Part shown: positions 50,940 through 60,447 of the stretch, piece after piece | Position numbering within the stretch: the stretch's first letter is position 1 | Layout of the letters: every line of letters starts with the position of its first letter | From: Auraticoccus monumenti | GTDB taxonomy: Bacteria > Actinomycetota > Actinomycetes > Propionibacteriales > Propionibacteriaceae | DNA length: 64,000 bases | Direction of reading: 5' to 3' | NCBI RefSeq assembly: GCF_900101785.1 | Contig: NZ_LT629688.1 | Coordinates: forward strand, 1,054,001-1,118,000 | Position numbers and translations under genes: made by a program | The notes under the pieces: generated by a model | What the model was told of the DNA's origin: nothing | The model's database searches: none | The model's input: the letters and a program-made list of their open reading frames with translations, nothing else

Positions 50940-53246
50940 TCAGCCGCGGAGGCTGCCGACCTCGTCGCCGGCAGGCACGCCGGCTGGGGTGGCGTCCGGC
51001 TCGGCGGCGACCCGCGTGGCCGGTTCCCCGGTGACCGGCGCGTCCCGGCCCCCGGAGGTCGCGTGCCGGCCCCCGGAGGTCGCGCTCCGGCCCCCGGAGG
51101 TCGCGTCCTGGCCCTCGCTGGTGACGTGGTCCTGGCCCGCGGCGACCGCGTCGTGGCCGCCGGCGGGGAGCTCGACGGTGAACGTGGTGTGCGACCACGG
51201 TTCGCTGCTGACGCCGAGCGTGCCACCCATGGCCCGGACCAGCTGGCGGGCGATCGACAGACCCAGTCCGGTGCCCTCCTTGGCCCGGGTGTCGCTCTGG
51301 TCGGCCTGGACGAACCGGTCGAAGACCTCGTCCAGCTTGTCCGCCGGGATACCTGGTCCGTGGTCGGTGACGTCGAAGCAGACCGCACCACGTCCTCCCA
51401 GCCCGGACGGGTCCCCGCGCACCGCCACGGCCACCTCGGTGCACTCGGGGGCGTACTTGGCGGCGTTGGAGAGCAGGTTGGTGAGGACCTGCTGGATCCG
51501 GTCCTGGTCGCCGTGGACCACGAGGGGCTGGTCGCCGGCGTCCAGGACCAGCTCGACCGCACGCTCGGTCAGGAGGAGCCGGCCCTGGTCGACGGCCCGC
51601 CGGGCCAGCACGGCCGCGTCGTGGTCGGCGACCGACAGCGGGAAGCGTCCGGACTGCAACCGGCCCACGTCGAGCAGGTCCTCGACCAGACGGCTCAGCC
51701 GGTCGGCGCTGTCGGAGGCGATGCGCACCAGGGGGGCGGCCTGCGGGGCGAGCGGCCCCAGCCTCTCGTTGGCCATCAGCCCCAGCACACCGCGGATCGA
51801 GGTGAGCGGGGTGCGCAGCTCGTGGCTCACGGTGGAGACGAACTCCGACTTCATCCGCTCCACGCGGTCCTGCTCGCGGAGGTCCCGGAACACCATCACG
51901 CAGCCCGCCGTGCCGGCGTGGCGGGTGAGCGGGCTGACCGTCATCTGCACCGGGATGGAGGTGCCCTCCCGGCCCACGCAGCGGGTGCGACCGGTGCTGA
52001 CCCGACCGTGCTCGACGGCCTCGCCGATCCAGGCCTCCGGCTGGCGCAGGGCCCCCTCGCCGCCCGTCCCGTCGAGGACGTCGGTCATCGGACGGCCGAT
52101 CAGCTCGGTGGGAGACCAGCCCAGCAGGGCCACCGCCGCCGGGTTGGTGTAGGTGAGGTGGCCGTCCAGGTCCGCGGCCAGGATCCCGTCCCCGACCGAC
52201 CCGGCCACCGCGGCCGACATCTCCGCGGTCTCGCGCAGCTGCTCGGTGCGCTCGTCCACCAGGGTGCTCAGCTGCCGACGCAGCCGCACGTCGTCGTAGG
52301 TGACCAGCAGCTCGCGGAGGGCGACGGCCACCACGGCCAGCACGGCCACGAGCTGGGTGGCCAGGGCCGCCTGGTCCAGCTCACCGGCCGTGAGCACGAC
52401 CGCGGCGGTGACCAGGCAGGCGTACACGGTGAAGGTCCCCAGGAGAGGACGCTCCACCCCGGCCGTCGGCGCGGCGGGGGCCGGGTTGTCCCGGGCCAGG
52501 ACGGCGACGGCGATGCTCAGGTAGCCGACGAACCAGCCCAGGTCGGTGGGCTCCCCGGTGATGCCGTAGCCCGCCGACATCTCCCGCAGCGCGAACCCGG
52601 TGTCGGCGACGGTGATGCAGAGGAACCCGACCGCGGCGGCGAAGAAGCGTTCGTAGTCGGCGCGGTGCGAGCGCAGCACCATGATGACCAGCACCGTGAC
52701 CACGACGCAGTCGGCGGCCGGCAGCACCAGGAGGAACAGGCTCCGGTCGTCCAGGCCCACGTCGGGCCGCACCTGCGAGGCGACCACGAAGAGGATGCCG
52801 AGCAGGGAGAAGCAGACGACCAGCCCGTCGGCCAGGATCCGTCCCAGCTCGACCCTGCTCAGCACGACCGAGGGGAAGAAGAAGGCCGCTGCGGAGCTGA
52901 CCAGCAGCGCGGTGATGGTGAACAGCACCACCGCGGGTGCCGACAGGCCCGTCTCCGGCAGCAGCAGCACCGCGTTGCCCGCGGCGGCCAGCAGCGAGCT
53001 CAGCGTGAACAACCGCCAGGCCCGTCGTCGCTGGGGGTTGGTGGACAGCCTGGCCCGCACCCACAGGGCCACCGTGGTGACGAGGATAACCGCCATCACG
53101 CCCCAGTCGCTGACCGTGGCCCGCACCGGGCGGGGGAGGGGGCTCCACAGCACCGCGGCCATAACGACCACCACCACCGTGGCGGCGACGATGTGCCACC
53201 GTCGCGCCAGCACCCGTCGGGTGACGACGTCCACCGGATCCTCCAT
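50940..53246 (-). CDS. Membrane sensor histidine kinase with PAS domain
   Basis: A 768-residue kinase. About nine hydrophobic segments in the first 310 residues, a short coiled linker (LSTLVDERTEQLRETAEM), a PAS domain (GDGILAADLDGHLTYTNPAA to about 455), HisKA with SEFVSTVSHELRTPLTSI (His near 475) and HATPase with NLLSNAAKYAPE, DHGPGIP and GTGLGLSIARQL. The C-terminal 80 residues are low-complexity with TSGGR repeats encoded by a 21-nt tandem repeat. No response regulator is adjacent, so it is an orphan here; the signal is unknown. Confidence 0.9.
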   Translation of the reverse strand: MEDPVDVVTRRVLARRWHIVAATVVVVVMAAVLWSPLPRPVRATVSDWGVMAVILVTTVALWVRARLSTNPQRRRAWRLFTLSSLLAAAGNAVLLLPETGLSAPAVVLFTITALLVSSAAAFFFPSVVLSRVELGRILADGLVVCFSLLGILFVVASQVRPDVGLDDRSLFLLVLPAADCVVVTVLVIMVLRSHRADYERFFAAAVGFLCITVADTGFALREMSAGYGITGEPTDLGWFVGYLSIAVAVLARDNPAPAAPTAGVERPLLGTFTVYACLVTAAVVLTAGELDQAALATQLVAVLAVVAVALRELLVTYDDVRLRRQLSTLVDERTEQLRETAEMSAAVAGSVGDGILAADLDGHLTYTNPAAVALLGWSPTELIGRPMTDVLDGTGGEGALRQPEAWIGEAVEHGRVSTGRTRCVGREGTSIPVQMTVSPLTRHAGTAGCVMVFRDLREQDRVERMKSEFVSTVSHELRTPLTSIRGVLGLMANERLGPLAPQAAPLVRIASDSADRLSRLVEDLLDVGRLQSGRFPLSVADHDAAVLARRAVDQGRLLLTERAVELVLDAGDQPLVVHGDQDRIQQVLTNLLSNAAKYAPECTEVAVAVRGDPSGLGGRGAVCFDVTDHGPGIPADKLDEVFDRFVQADQSDTRAKEGTGLGLSIARQLVRAMGGTLGVSSEPWSHTTFTVELPAGGHDAVAAGQDHVTSEGQDATSGGRSATSGGRHATSGGRDAPVTGEPATRVAAEPDATPAGVPAGDEVGSLRG

Positions 53247-53378
53247 CAGGGTCGGCTACCGGACGCGCTGCGCCCGGTGCGGGACCCCCGACCCTCGCAG
53301 GCCGAACCTAGCGAGTCGCGCGGGCCACGTCACCTCCGCGGGTGCGCCCCTTCGCGGCAGCGACCCCCGTGCCGCCGG

Positions 53379-54743
53379 TCAGGAGGGGCCGTCGGAACCC
53401 GCCGCGTAGTCCTGCATCGGGACCTCGCCGGCCGCCCACGCCTCCCGGACCGGCGCGATGATCTCCCAGCAGCGCACGGCGACGTCCCCGCGGACGGAGA
53501 GACGGGCGTCGTCCTCGAAGGCGGCGTTGAGGACCTCGCCGTAGGGCTTCATCCGGGTCTCGCCGACCGCCCCGGTCAGGGTGCTGCGCTCCAGCTCGAA
53601 GGGCTCGCCGGTGCCGTTGGTGGCGAGCTGCAGCGTCAGGTGCCCGGTCTTGAGGTCGATCAGCAGGGTCTCCGGGCCGCCCGTCCCCTCCAGACCCGGG
53701 GTGCGGTGCGCGGTCGGGCGGAGGGTGAGCCGCACCTCGTTCCTGTTCTCCGCGAGCGCCTTGCCCGAGCGCAGCCGGAAGGGGACCCCGGCCCAGCGCT
53801 CGGTGTCCACCCGGCAGGTGATCTCCGCGTAGGTCTCGGTCTCCAGCGACGGGTCGACGTCCTCCTCCTCCACGTAGGAGGGCAGCTCCCGCCCGTCCAC
53901 CGAGCCCGCGGTGTAGCGGCCGCGGCGGCTGGAGGCGACCGGGTCGTCGTCCCAGACGCTGGTGGCCCGCAGCGCGTGGGCCATCTGGTCGCGCAGGTCC
54001 ACGGCGTCGACCCGGGCCGGCGGCTCCATGGCCACCATCGCCAGCACCTGCAGCAGGTGGCTCTGCACCATGTCGACCAGGGCGCCGGTGCCGTCGTAGA
54101 AGCCGGCGCGGCCCTCCAGCCCGAGCGTCTCGTCGTAGACGATGTCGACCGACTCGACGTGCACCCCGCTCCAGACCTGGGCGAAGAGCCGGTTGGCCAG
54201 CCGCAGACCCAGCAGGTCCAGCGTGGCGGGCAGGGCGAGGAAGTGGTCCACCCGGTGGATGTCCTCCTCACCGACCAGGGTGTGCAGCTCCTCGTTCAGC
54301 TGGGCCGCGCTCTCGGCGTCGGTGCCGAAGGGCTTCTCGGCGACGATCTTGAAGTCCTCGGGCAGGTCGAGCTCGCGCAGCGCCTGGCAGACCTTGATCG
54401 ACACCGCCGGCGGCAGCGCCAGGTACAGCACCAGGCGTCCCTCGGCGCGCCCCAGCACCTCCCGCAGCTGGTCGGCCTCGGAGGGGTCGGCCTGCACCCA
54501 CTCGGTGTTCTCGAGCAGGAAGGACTCGGCCTCGCGGGTGCGGGACTCCTCGTCGAAGGCGGCGCCGACCTGCTCGCGCCACTCCTCGTCGGAGAGCTCC
54601 GAGCGGCCGGTGCCCACCAGCCGGATCCGGTGCTCCGGGCGGACGGCCAGCAGACCGGCCAGCCCGGGGAGCAGCAACCGCTCGAACAGGTCGCCGGAGG
54701 CGCCCGTCACCACCAGCGTGATCACCCCGTCCTGGCCGCTCAT
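53379..54743 (-). CDS. Glucose-6-phosphate dehydrogenase-like paralogue
   Basis: A 454-residue Zwf-family protein: TGASGDL at 13-19, KIVAEKPFGTD, RVDHFLALPATLDLL, YDETLGLEGRAGFYD, DMVQSHLLQVLAMVAMEPP (His expected as base) and PFRLRSGKAL. But the substrate motif DHYLGKE is DHFLALP, losing the Lys, and the Lys following GASGDL..RK is also absent. It may use a different sugar phosphate or be inactive. The ATG overlaps the stop of the DJ-1/PfpI gene (ATGA), so the two proteins are made together. Confidence 0.85.
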   Translation of the reverse strand: MSGQDGVITLVVTGASGDLFERLLLPGLAGLLAVRPEHRIRLVGTGRSELSDEEWREQVGAAFDEESRTREAESFLLENTEWVQADPSEADQLREVLGRAEGRLVLYLALPPAVSIKVCQALRELDLPEDFKIVAEKPFGTDAESAAQLNEELHTLVGEEDIHRVDHFLALPATLDLLGLRLANRLFAQVWSGVHVESVDIVYDETLGLEGRAGFYDGTGALVDMVQSHLLQVLAMVAMEPPARVDAVDLRDQMAHALRATSVWDDDPVASSRRGRYTAGSVDGRELPSYVEEEDVDPSLETETYAEITCRVDTERWAGVPFRLRSGKALAENRNEVRLTLRPTAHRTPGLEGTGGPETLLIDLKTGHLTLQLATNGTGEPFELERSTLTGAVGETRMKPYGEVLNAAFEDDARLSVRGDVAVRCWEIIAPVREAWAAGEVPMQDYAAGSDGPS

Positions 54744-55309
54744 GCCTGCACCGGTCCCGGGTTCTGCGCCGACCCGTGGTGCAGGGCCTCCATCAGGGCG
54801 GAGTCGAACTGGGGGAGGTCGCCGGGGTTGCGGCTGGTGATCAGGTTGCCGTCGACCACCACGGCCTGGTCGACCCACTCACCGCCGGCGTTGGTGATGT
54901 CGGTGCGCAGGCTCGGCCAGGAGGTGAGGGTCCGCCCGCGCAGGACGTCGGCCTCGATCAGCGTCCAGGGCGCGTGGCAGATCGCCGCGACCGGCTTGCC
55001 CGACTCCACCAGCTCGCGGACCAGGGCCACCGCGGCGGTGTCGGTGCGCAGCGCGTCGGGGTTGGCCACCCCGCCGGGCAGCACCAGCGCGTCGTAGTCA
55101 TCGGCACGGGCCTCGCCGACGGTGACGTCGACCGGGTGGGTGCCGGCCTTGTCCAGGTGCTCGAAGAGCTGCACGGTGCCCGGCTCGGGGCTGATCAGGA
55201 CGGCGGTGTGGCCGGCGTCGGTCACGGCCTTCCAGGGATCGGTCAGCTCGGCGGACTCGATGCCCTCACCGGCCACCAGGAAGGCCACGGTCTTGTGGGA
55301 AGCGGTCAT
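54740..55309 (-). CDS. DJ-1/PfpI family protein
   Basis: A 189-residue type 1 glutamine amidotransferase-fold protein: TVAFLVAGEGIESAEL at the start, YDALVLPGGVANPDALR, and the nucleophile elbow AAICHAPWTLIEA with the Cys-His pair. The family contains deglycases, peptidases and chaperones in stress response. It is the first gene of a two-gene unit with the G6PD-like paralogue. Confidence 0.88.
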   Translation of the reverse strand: MTASHKTVAFLVAGEGIESAELTDPWKAVTDAGHTAVLISPEPGTVQLFEHLDKAGTHPVDVTVGEARADDYDALVLPGGVANPDALRTDTAAVALVRELVESGKPVAAICHAPWTLIEADVLRGRTLTSWPSLRTDITNAGGEWVDQAVVVDGNLITSRNPGDLPQFDSALMEALHHGSAQNPGPVQA

Positions 55310-55544
55310 GGTCCTACTCTGCCCCGCGCCGCGTCCGGCGAAACACCGCCCCCGACGCTTCCCGTGCCGACGCGTGTGCACTAGCGTCGTGCCACCGGCG
55401 TGATCGACGCCGAACCTCTGAGGTCCGCCCCCAGCGCGGACCGGTCGCGAGGCAAAGGGACCCCGTCTCATGGTCGCTGCCACCGGACCGTCCGTGCGTC
55501 CCGTGCCGCAGCCGCTGGGGGGCGGGCCGGGGCGTGGAGGCCGG

Positions 55545-56546
55545 ATGACAGCCAACAGCGCGTTCAAGCGACGGGTGCGGGCCCGCGCGGCCCGGACCGG
55601 TGAGTCCTACACCGCTGCCCTCCGGCACCTCCGATCCGTCGAAGGAGCTCTCGTGACCCGTCCCACCGACCGACCCGTGCGGCTGCGCATCGCCGTCGCC
55701 CAGACCACCCACCGCGACGACCCGGCCGACGCCGCCGGTGTCGCCGCCAACGGCGCCGAGGTGCGCGCCCTGATGGAACGCGCCCGCGGTGAGGGTGCCG
55801 ACCTCATCCACCTCCCCGAGGCGACCCTCTGCTTCCCCAGCAAGCGGCGGCTGTCCTCCACCGAGCCGGAGCTGGGGGAGGCGGACTGGGACCGCTTCGC
55901 CTGGGACGCGCTCACCGCCGAGCTGCGGGAGGTCGCCGCCACCGCCGCGCGGCTCGGTCTGTGGACCGTGGTCGGGGCCCAGCACCGGCTGTCCGGGCCG
56001 ACCCGCCCGCACACCAGCCTGTACGTGATCGGGCCCGACGGGTCGGTGGTGACCCGCTACGACGAGCGGGTGCTGTCCCACACCAAGGAGACGCTGATGT
56101 ACACCCCCGGGCACCGCCCGGTCGTGGTGGACGTCGGCGGGGTGCGGCTCGGGCTGGCGTCCGGGCTGGAGGTCCACTTCCCGCACCTGTTCGCCGGGTA
56201 CGCCGAGCAGGACGTCCACGGCGTGCTGTTCTCCACCGCGGGCCCGGGCGAGCCCGACCAGGCGGCGACCTTCGCCCGGGAGGCGCGGGCGCTGGCCAGC
56301 CAGTACTCGCTGTGGATGGGCTACGCCGCGCCGTCCAGCAACGCCCCGTGGGCGCCGTCGGGGTTGATCGACCCGCACGGGAGGTGGGTCGCCCGCTGCG
56401 CCGCGCAGGTCGAGCCGGACGTGGCGGTGGGGGACCTGGTGCACGACCCGGCCGACCCGGGCCGCCGCTGGCGCCGGAGCCTGCGGGGACGCACCGGCCC
56501 CACCCCGGTCGAGGACCCGCGCAGCGTGCAGCACACCACCTTCTGA
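55545..56546 (+). CDS. Nitrilase-superfamily protein lacking the catalytic Cys
   Basis: A 333-residue carbon-nitrogen hydrolase fold. Glu is in HLPEATLCFP, Lys is expected in DERVLSHTKE, but the segment where nitrilases have C-x-(D/E)-x-x-F-P reads LASGLEVHFP, so Gly replaces Cys. Hydrolase activity is doubtful; a binding or regulatory role is possible. About 30 N-terminal residues (AFKRRVRARAARTGESYTAA) resemble a short basic segment seen in other actinobacterial proteins. The ATG at 55545 has GGAGG; a long leader lies upstream. Confidence 0.78.
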   Translation: MTANSAFKRRVRARAARTGESYTAALRHLRSVEGALVTRPTDRPVRLRIAVAQTTHRDDPADAAGVAANGAEVRALMERARGEGADLIHLPEATLCFPSKRRLSSTEPELGEADWDRFAWDALTAELREVAATAARLGLWTVVGAQHRLSGPTRPHTSLYVIGPDGSVVTRYDERVLSHTKETLMYTPGHRPVVVDVGGVRLGLASGLEVHFPHLFAGYAEQDVHGVLFSTAGPGEPDQAATFAREARALASQYSLWMGYAAPSSNAPWAPSGLIDPHGRWVARCAAQVEPDVAVGDLVHDPADPGRRWRRSLRGRTGPTPVEDPRSVQHTTF

Positions 56547-56556
56547 GCCGGGCACC

Positions 56557-56608
56557 GCGCGGGCGGGCGGTGGTGGGGGCCTCCGGTCCCGACCACCCCC
56601 GCCCGCGC
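56557..56608. terminator. Strong bidirectional hairpin
   Basis: GCGCGGGCGGG(C)GGTGGT (56557-56574) pairs with ACCACCCCCGCCCGCGC (56592-56608): 17 bp with one bulged C and a 17-base loop. Lies between convergent nitrilase-like and beta-lactamase-like genes. Confidence 0.65.
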
Positions 56609-56644
56609 GCTGGCCCACCGGACCGGCGTCCGGCGACCCGGCCC

Positions 56645-57440
56645 TCAGGCGGTCAGGCCGACGGCGAGGGAGCCCACGGCTCGCAACGCCTCCGCGGCCT
56701 CGTCCTCACCGATCCCGCTGGTGCAGCCGGCCACCACCAGGGTGTCGGGGCCTGGCTCGCCGACGAAGGCGACGTCGTGGCGGATGGCGGTGACCGTGCC
56801 GGACTTGCTGCCCCGGACCACACCGTCGGGCACGTCGGCGGTCAGCAGCCGGTGCTCCTGCCGGGACAGCACGCCGGTCATCCAGCCGGTCCAGCGCGGG
56901 TCGCACAACCGGCCGGTGACCACGGCCGACATCAGCCGCACCAGCCCACCGGCCGTGACGACGTTGACCGGCCCGTCGCGCCGGGCCGGCCGCCCGGTCC
57001 CCGAACGGGCGTCCCATCCGCACCCCGTCCGCACCGGCGTCGGCCAGCACCCGGGCCACCGAGGTCAGCCCCAGCCGCTCGACCACCATGTTGGTGGCCT
57101 CGTTGGAGGAGACCACGATCATCCGCTCCACCACCTCCGACAGCGGCATGGTCGTCCCGGGTGGGGCCATCCCGGCGTCGACGTCGTCGGGGACCAGGCG
57201 GTAGGGCGGCTCGCCCGCCACCTGGCTCTCGAAGGTGTCACGGCTGACCAGCGGCTCGTCCAGGGTGGCGCTGCCGTGCTGCAGGGCCCGGGCCGCCGCC
57301 GCGAGGACGGCGAGCTTGACGGTGCTGGCGGCGTAGAACTCCCGGTCCGGCTGACGGGAGGCCAGCACGCGCCCGTCGGCGCGGGCCACCTGGAAGGCGA
57401 CGACGGGGGTGCCGTCGCTGTAGTCGGAGACGAGTCCCAT
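56645..57440 (-). pseudogene. Class A beta-lactamase-like serine hydrolase, frameshifted
   Basis: About 265 residues if repaired. The first frame begins MGLVSDYSDG at 57440 with SxxK as STVK (Ser39-Lys42) and the SxN motif SSN at 111-113; it is lost after GRPFGDRAAGPARR. The continuation DGPVNVVTAGGLVRLMS through the KTG-like GSKSGTV to the stop at 56645 is in another frame. The shift lies between about 56965 and 57000. The total length, 796 bases, is not a multiple of three. All three active-site motifs are preserved in the repaired protein, so recent mutation or sequencing error are both possible. Last gene of the oligopeptide operon, 7 bases after the amidotransferase. Confidence 0.78.
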
Positions 57441-57447
57441 GGTGCTC

Positions 57448-58197
57448 CTAGCCCGACCCGGTGCGGGTCGTCCGGTCGGCCCGGGCCGTGACCACCCGGG
57501 AGAAGGCCCCCACCAGCAGCCGGGACTGGCGGAGGTTGGTCTGGCGGTCGGCCTCGGCGGAGGCCAGCAGGGCCGCGCGGTCGAGACCCTCCTCGGCCAG
57601 CGCCGACTCGTCCCAGGCGCGGAGCCGGTCGGCGTCGGCCTCGGGATGGAACTGCACCCCCCAGGCGCTCGTCCCGACCCGGAAGGCCTGGACCCGGCAG
57701 GCCTCGGAGGTGGCGAGCAGGACGGCCTGCGGCGGGGCGGTGGTGATGCTGTCACGGTGGTTCTGGATCATCCGCAACGTCCCCTCCGCCGCCAGCGGGG
57801 CCAGCAGCGGGTCCTCGACGGCGGCGGCGAGCAGCCGCACCGGGCAGGAGCCGCGCTCGGTCTCCCCGGACCGGCCGGTGACGGTCCCGCCGGCGCAGTG
57901 GGCCAGCAGCTGGGCGCCCAGGCAGATGCCCAGCACGGGCACCTCCTCGGCCACCGCCCGCTGCAGCAGCTCCCGCTCCGGTGCCAGCCAGGGGGCGGTG
58001 CCGTCCTCGTCGGGCAGCAGCCCGCCGCCGAGCAGCACCAGGGCGTCGAGGCCCTCCGGGCCGGCCGGCAGCGGCTCGCCGTCCCAGGCGGCGACGACCC
58101 GGGTGGACAGGCCCGCCTCGGCGAACCAGCCCAGCAGCCGACCGGGACCGCTGGTCGGGGAGTTCTGCACCAGCAGCACCGTCGGCCGTCGCCTCAC
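57448..58197 (-). CDS. Type 1 glutamine amidotransferase (GMP synthase-like)
   Basis: A 249-residue class I amidotransferase domain: [20 protein letters not shown] at the start, the nucleophile elbow [12 protein letters not shown] (Cys about 90), and VQFHPEAD with the His/Glu pair. It hydrolyses glutamine or a gamma-glutamyl bond; the acceptor is unknown. The GTG at 58197 overlaps the stop of the preceding ABC ATPase gene (GTGA). Its place at the end of a peptide-uptake operon suggests processing of an imported peptide. Confidence 0.85.
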   Translation of the reverse strand: MRRRPTVLLVQNSPTSGPGRLLGWFAEAGLSTRVVAAWDGEPLPAGPEGLDALVLLGGGLLPDEDGTAPWLAPERELLQRAVAEEVPVLGICLGAQLLAHCAGGTVTGRSGETERGSCPVRLLAAAVEDPLLAPLAAEGTLRMIQNHRDSITTAPPQAVLLATSEACRVQAFRVGTSAWGVQFHPEADADRLRAWDESALAEEGLDRAALLASAEADRQTNLRQSRLLVGAFSRVVTARADRTTRTGSG

Positions 58198-59294
58198 GGG
58201 CGCGCCGCCCGCGACGCGACGGGCACGGCAGGGTCCGGCCCGCCCAACGGGAAGTGGCAGGCGCTGAGGTGTGACGCCGGCGCCTGCCCCGGCCTCGGCC
58301 CCGGCGCCGGGAGGCCGAGGTCGACCGGTCCGGTGAGCGGGGGGTCGACGTCGCGGCAGGACGCCGGGAGCTCGCCGTCGGCGCCCCGGGTCGGGGCCCA
58401 CCAGCAGCGGGTGTGGAAGCGGCACCCGCTCGGGGGGTCGCTGGGTGAGGGCACGTCGCCCTCGAGCACGATCTCGGCGCGTTCGGAGCGCCGGGCGGGG
58501 TCCGGCAGCGGGACCGCCGACATCAGCGCCCGGGTGTAGGGGTGGCGGGGCTCGGTGTAGACCTGCCCGCGGGGACCGCTCTCCACCACCCGGCCGAGGT
58601 ACATCACCGCGACGTCGTGGGCGATGTGGCGGACCACCGCCAGGTCGTGGGCGATGAACAGGTAGCTGACCCCCAGCTCGCGCTGCAACCGCCGCAGCAG
58701 GTTGATCACCTGCCCCTGCACGGAGACGTCGAGGGCCGAGACGGGCTCGTCGCAGACCAGCACCGAGGGACGCACGGCCAGCGCGCGGGCGATCCCGATC
58801 CGTTGCCGCTGCCCGCCGGAGAACTGGTGGGGGTAGCGGCTGACGTGGTCGGGGTTGAGCCCGACGAGGTCCAGCAGCTCGGCCACCGCCTGCTCGCGAC
58901 GTCCTCGCGGGGCCGACTCGGGGTGCAGCGCGAACGCCTCCCCGACGATCTCCCCGACCGACATCCGGGGGTTGAGCGAGGTGTAGGGGTCCTGGAAGAT
59001 CATCTGCACCTTGCGCCGGAGCACCCGCCGGGCGGCCCGGTCCATCGAGCTGACGTCCTCGCCCTCGAGCAGCACCTGCCCGGCGCTCGGCCGCTCCACC
59101 CCGACCAGCAGCCGGGCCAGCGTCGACTTGCCCGACCCGGACTCACCCACCAGCCCGAGCGTGCGCCCCCGCTGCAGCGTGAACGAGACCCCGTCCACCG
59201 CCTGCACCGAGCCCACCTCGTGCTTGACCAGCAGACCCGCCCGCACCGGGAAGTGCTTGACCAGGTCCCTCACCTCGAGCACGACGTCAGCCAC
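58194..59294 (-). CDS. oppF: Oligopeptide ABC transporter ATPase (OppF type)
   Basis: A 366-residue ATPase: Walker [16 protein letters not shown]-loop [10 protein letters not shown], signature [15 protein letters not shown], Walker [13 protein letters not shown], and the C-terminal peptide-ABC extension with the Cys motif [14 protein letters not shown] start with AGGAGG. It overlaps the oppD stop by 8 bases. Confidence 0.94.
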   Translation of the reverse strand: MADVVLEVRDLVKHFPVRAGLLVKHEVGSVQAVDGVSFTLQRGRTLGLVGESGSGKSTLARLLVGVERPSAGQVLLEGEDVSSMDRAARRVLRRKVQMIFQDPYTSLNPRMSVGEIVGEAFALHPESAPRGRREQAVAELLDLVGLNPDHVSRYPHQFSGGQRQRIGIARALAVRPSVLVCDEPVSALDVSVQGQVINLLRRLQRELGVSYLFIAHDLAVVRHIAHDVAVMYLGRVVESGPRGQVYTEPRHPYTRALMSAVPLPDPARRSERAEIVLEGDVPSPSDPPSGCRFHTRCWWAPTRGADGELPASCRDVDPPLTGPVDLGLPAPGPRPGQAPASHLSACHFPLGGPDPAVPVASRAARP

Positions 59295-60447
59295 CGGGCA
59301 CCTCCTGGTCGCCGTCGGGGTCCTGCGCCCGGGGCCTCGCCCCCGACCGCGTCGGCGCCACGTCCTCCGGTGCCGACGCCGCGACCGCCGCGTGCTCGGC
59401 CGCCGAGTCAGCCAGCTGGGCCTCCGCGACGTGGCAGGCGGCCCGCTGGGCGGGGCCGACCAGCCGCAGCGCGGGTGGCGGATCGACCCGGCAGAGGTCC
59501 AGGGCCCGGGGGCAGCGGGGGTGGAAGGAGCACCCGGGCGGCAGGTCGACCAGCTCCGGCGGCCGGCCGGGGATGACGTCGAGCTCGGCGTCGTCGCCCA
59601 GCTCGCCGTCGAGGCGGGGCACCGAGCGGAGCAGGGCCGCGGTGTAGGGGTGGGAGGGTTGGTGGAAGGTCTCCAGCACCGGCGCCTGCTCGACCGCCCG
59701 GCCGGCGTACATCACCGTGACCCGGTCGGCCACGCTGGCCACCACGCCGAGGTCGTGGGTGATGAGCACCAGGGCCATCTGCCGCTCGGCCTGGATCTCG
59801 GCCAGCAGGGCCATGATCTGGGCCTGCACGGTCACGTCGAGCGCGGTGGTGGGCTCGTCGGCGATCAGCACCTGCGGGTCCATGGCCAGCGCCATGGCCA
59901 GCACCACCCGCTGGCGCATGCCGCCGGAGAACTGGTGCGGGAACTCCTTGACCCGCTGCCGGGCGGACGGGACCCGGACCAGGTCCAGCAGCTCGATCGC
60001 GCGCCGGCGCGCCTCCCGGCGGCTGGTGCCCTTGCGGGCCACCAGGGCCTCGGTCAGCTGGAAGCCGACGGTGTAGACGGGGTTGAGGGCGGCCAGCGCG
60101 TCCTGGAAGACCATCGCCACGTGCTCGCCGCAGTAGGCCCGGTGCTCGGCCCGGGGCAGCTGCAGCAGGTCGGTGCCGGCGAAGCGGACCGCGCCGCCGA
60201 CGACCCGGGCCGGCGGGGTCTGCAGCAGACCCATCACGGCCAGCGAGCTCACCGACTTGCCCGAGCCGGACTCACCGACCACGGCCAGCGTCTCGCCGGC
60301 GTCGACGTGCCAGCTCAGGCCGTCCACCGCACGCACCACCCCGTCGGAGGTGGCGAACTCGACGACGAGGCCGTCGACCTCGAGCAGCGGGGCGGGGCGT
60401 GGCTCCGCCTCACCAGGGGCGTCAGGGGGCAGGGTCACGGTGCTCAT
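59287..60447 (-). CDS. oppD: Oligopeptide ABC transporter ATPase (OppD type)
   Basis: A 386-residue ATPase: Walker [27 protein letters not shown], signature [16 protein letters not shown], Walker [13 protein letters not shown], and the [11 protein letters not shown] cluster-like motif before a long low-complexity C-terminal tail of about 55 residues. The ATG overlaps the oppC stop (ATGA). It pairs with OppF to energise peptide import. Confidence 0.94.
   Translation of the reverse strand: MSTVTLPPDAPGEAEPRPAPLLEVDGLVVEFATSDGVVRAVDGLSWHVDAGETLAVVGESGSGKSVSSLAVMGLLQTPPARVVGGAVRFAGTDLLQLPRAEHRAYCGEHVAMVFQDALAALNPVYTVGFQLTEALVARKGTSRREARRRAIELLDLVRVPSARQRVKEFPHQFSGGMRQRVVLAMALAMDPQVLIADEPTTALDVTVQAQIMALLAEIQAERQMALVLITHDLGVVASVADRVTVMYAGRAVEQAPVLETFHQPSHPYTAALLRSVPRLDGELGDDAELDVIPGRPPELVDLPPGCSFHPRCPRALDLCRVDPPPALRLVGPAQRAACHVAEAQLADSAAEHAAVAASAPEDVAPTRSGARPRAQDPDGDQEVPGG

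Noticed and set aside
51063-55097. A 1344-codon plus-strand open frame
   Set aside because: It spans antisense to the histidine kinase, the G6PD-like gene and the DJ-1 gene, each of which has clear conserved motifs on the minus strand.
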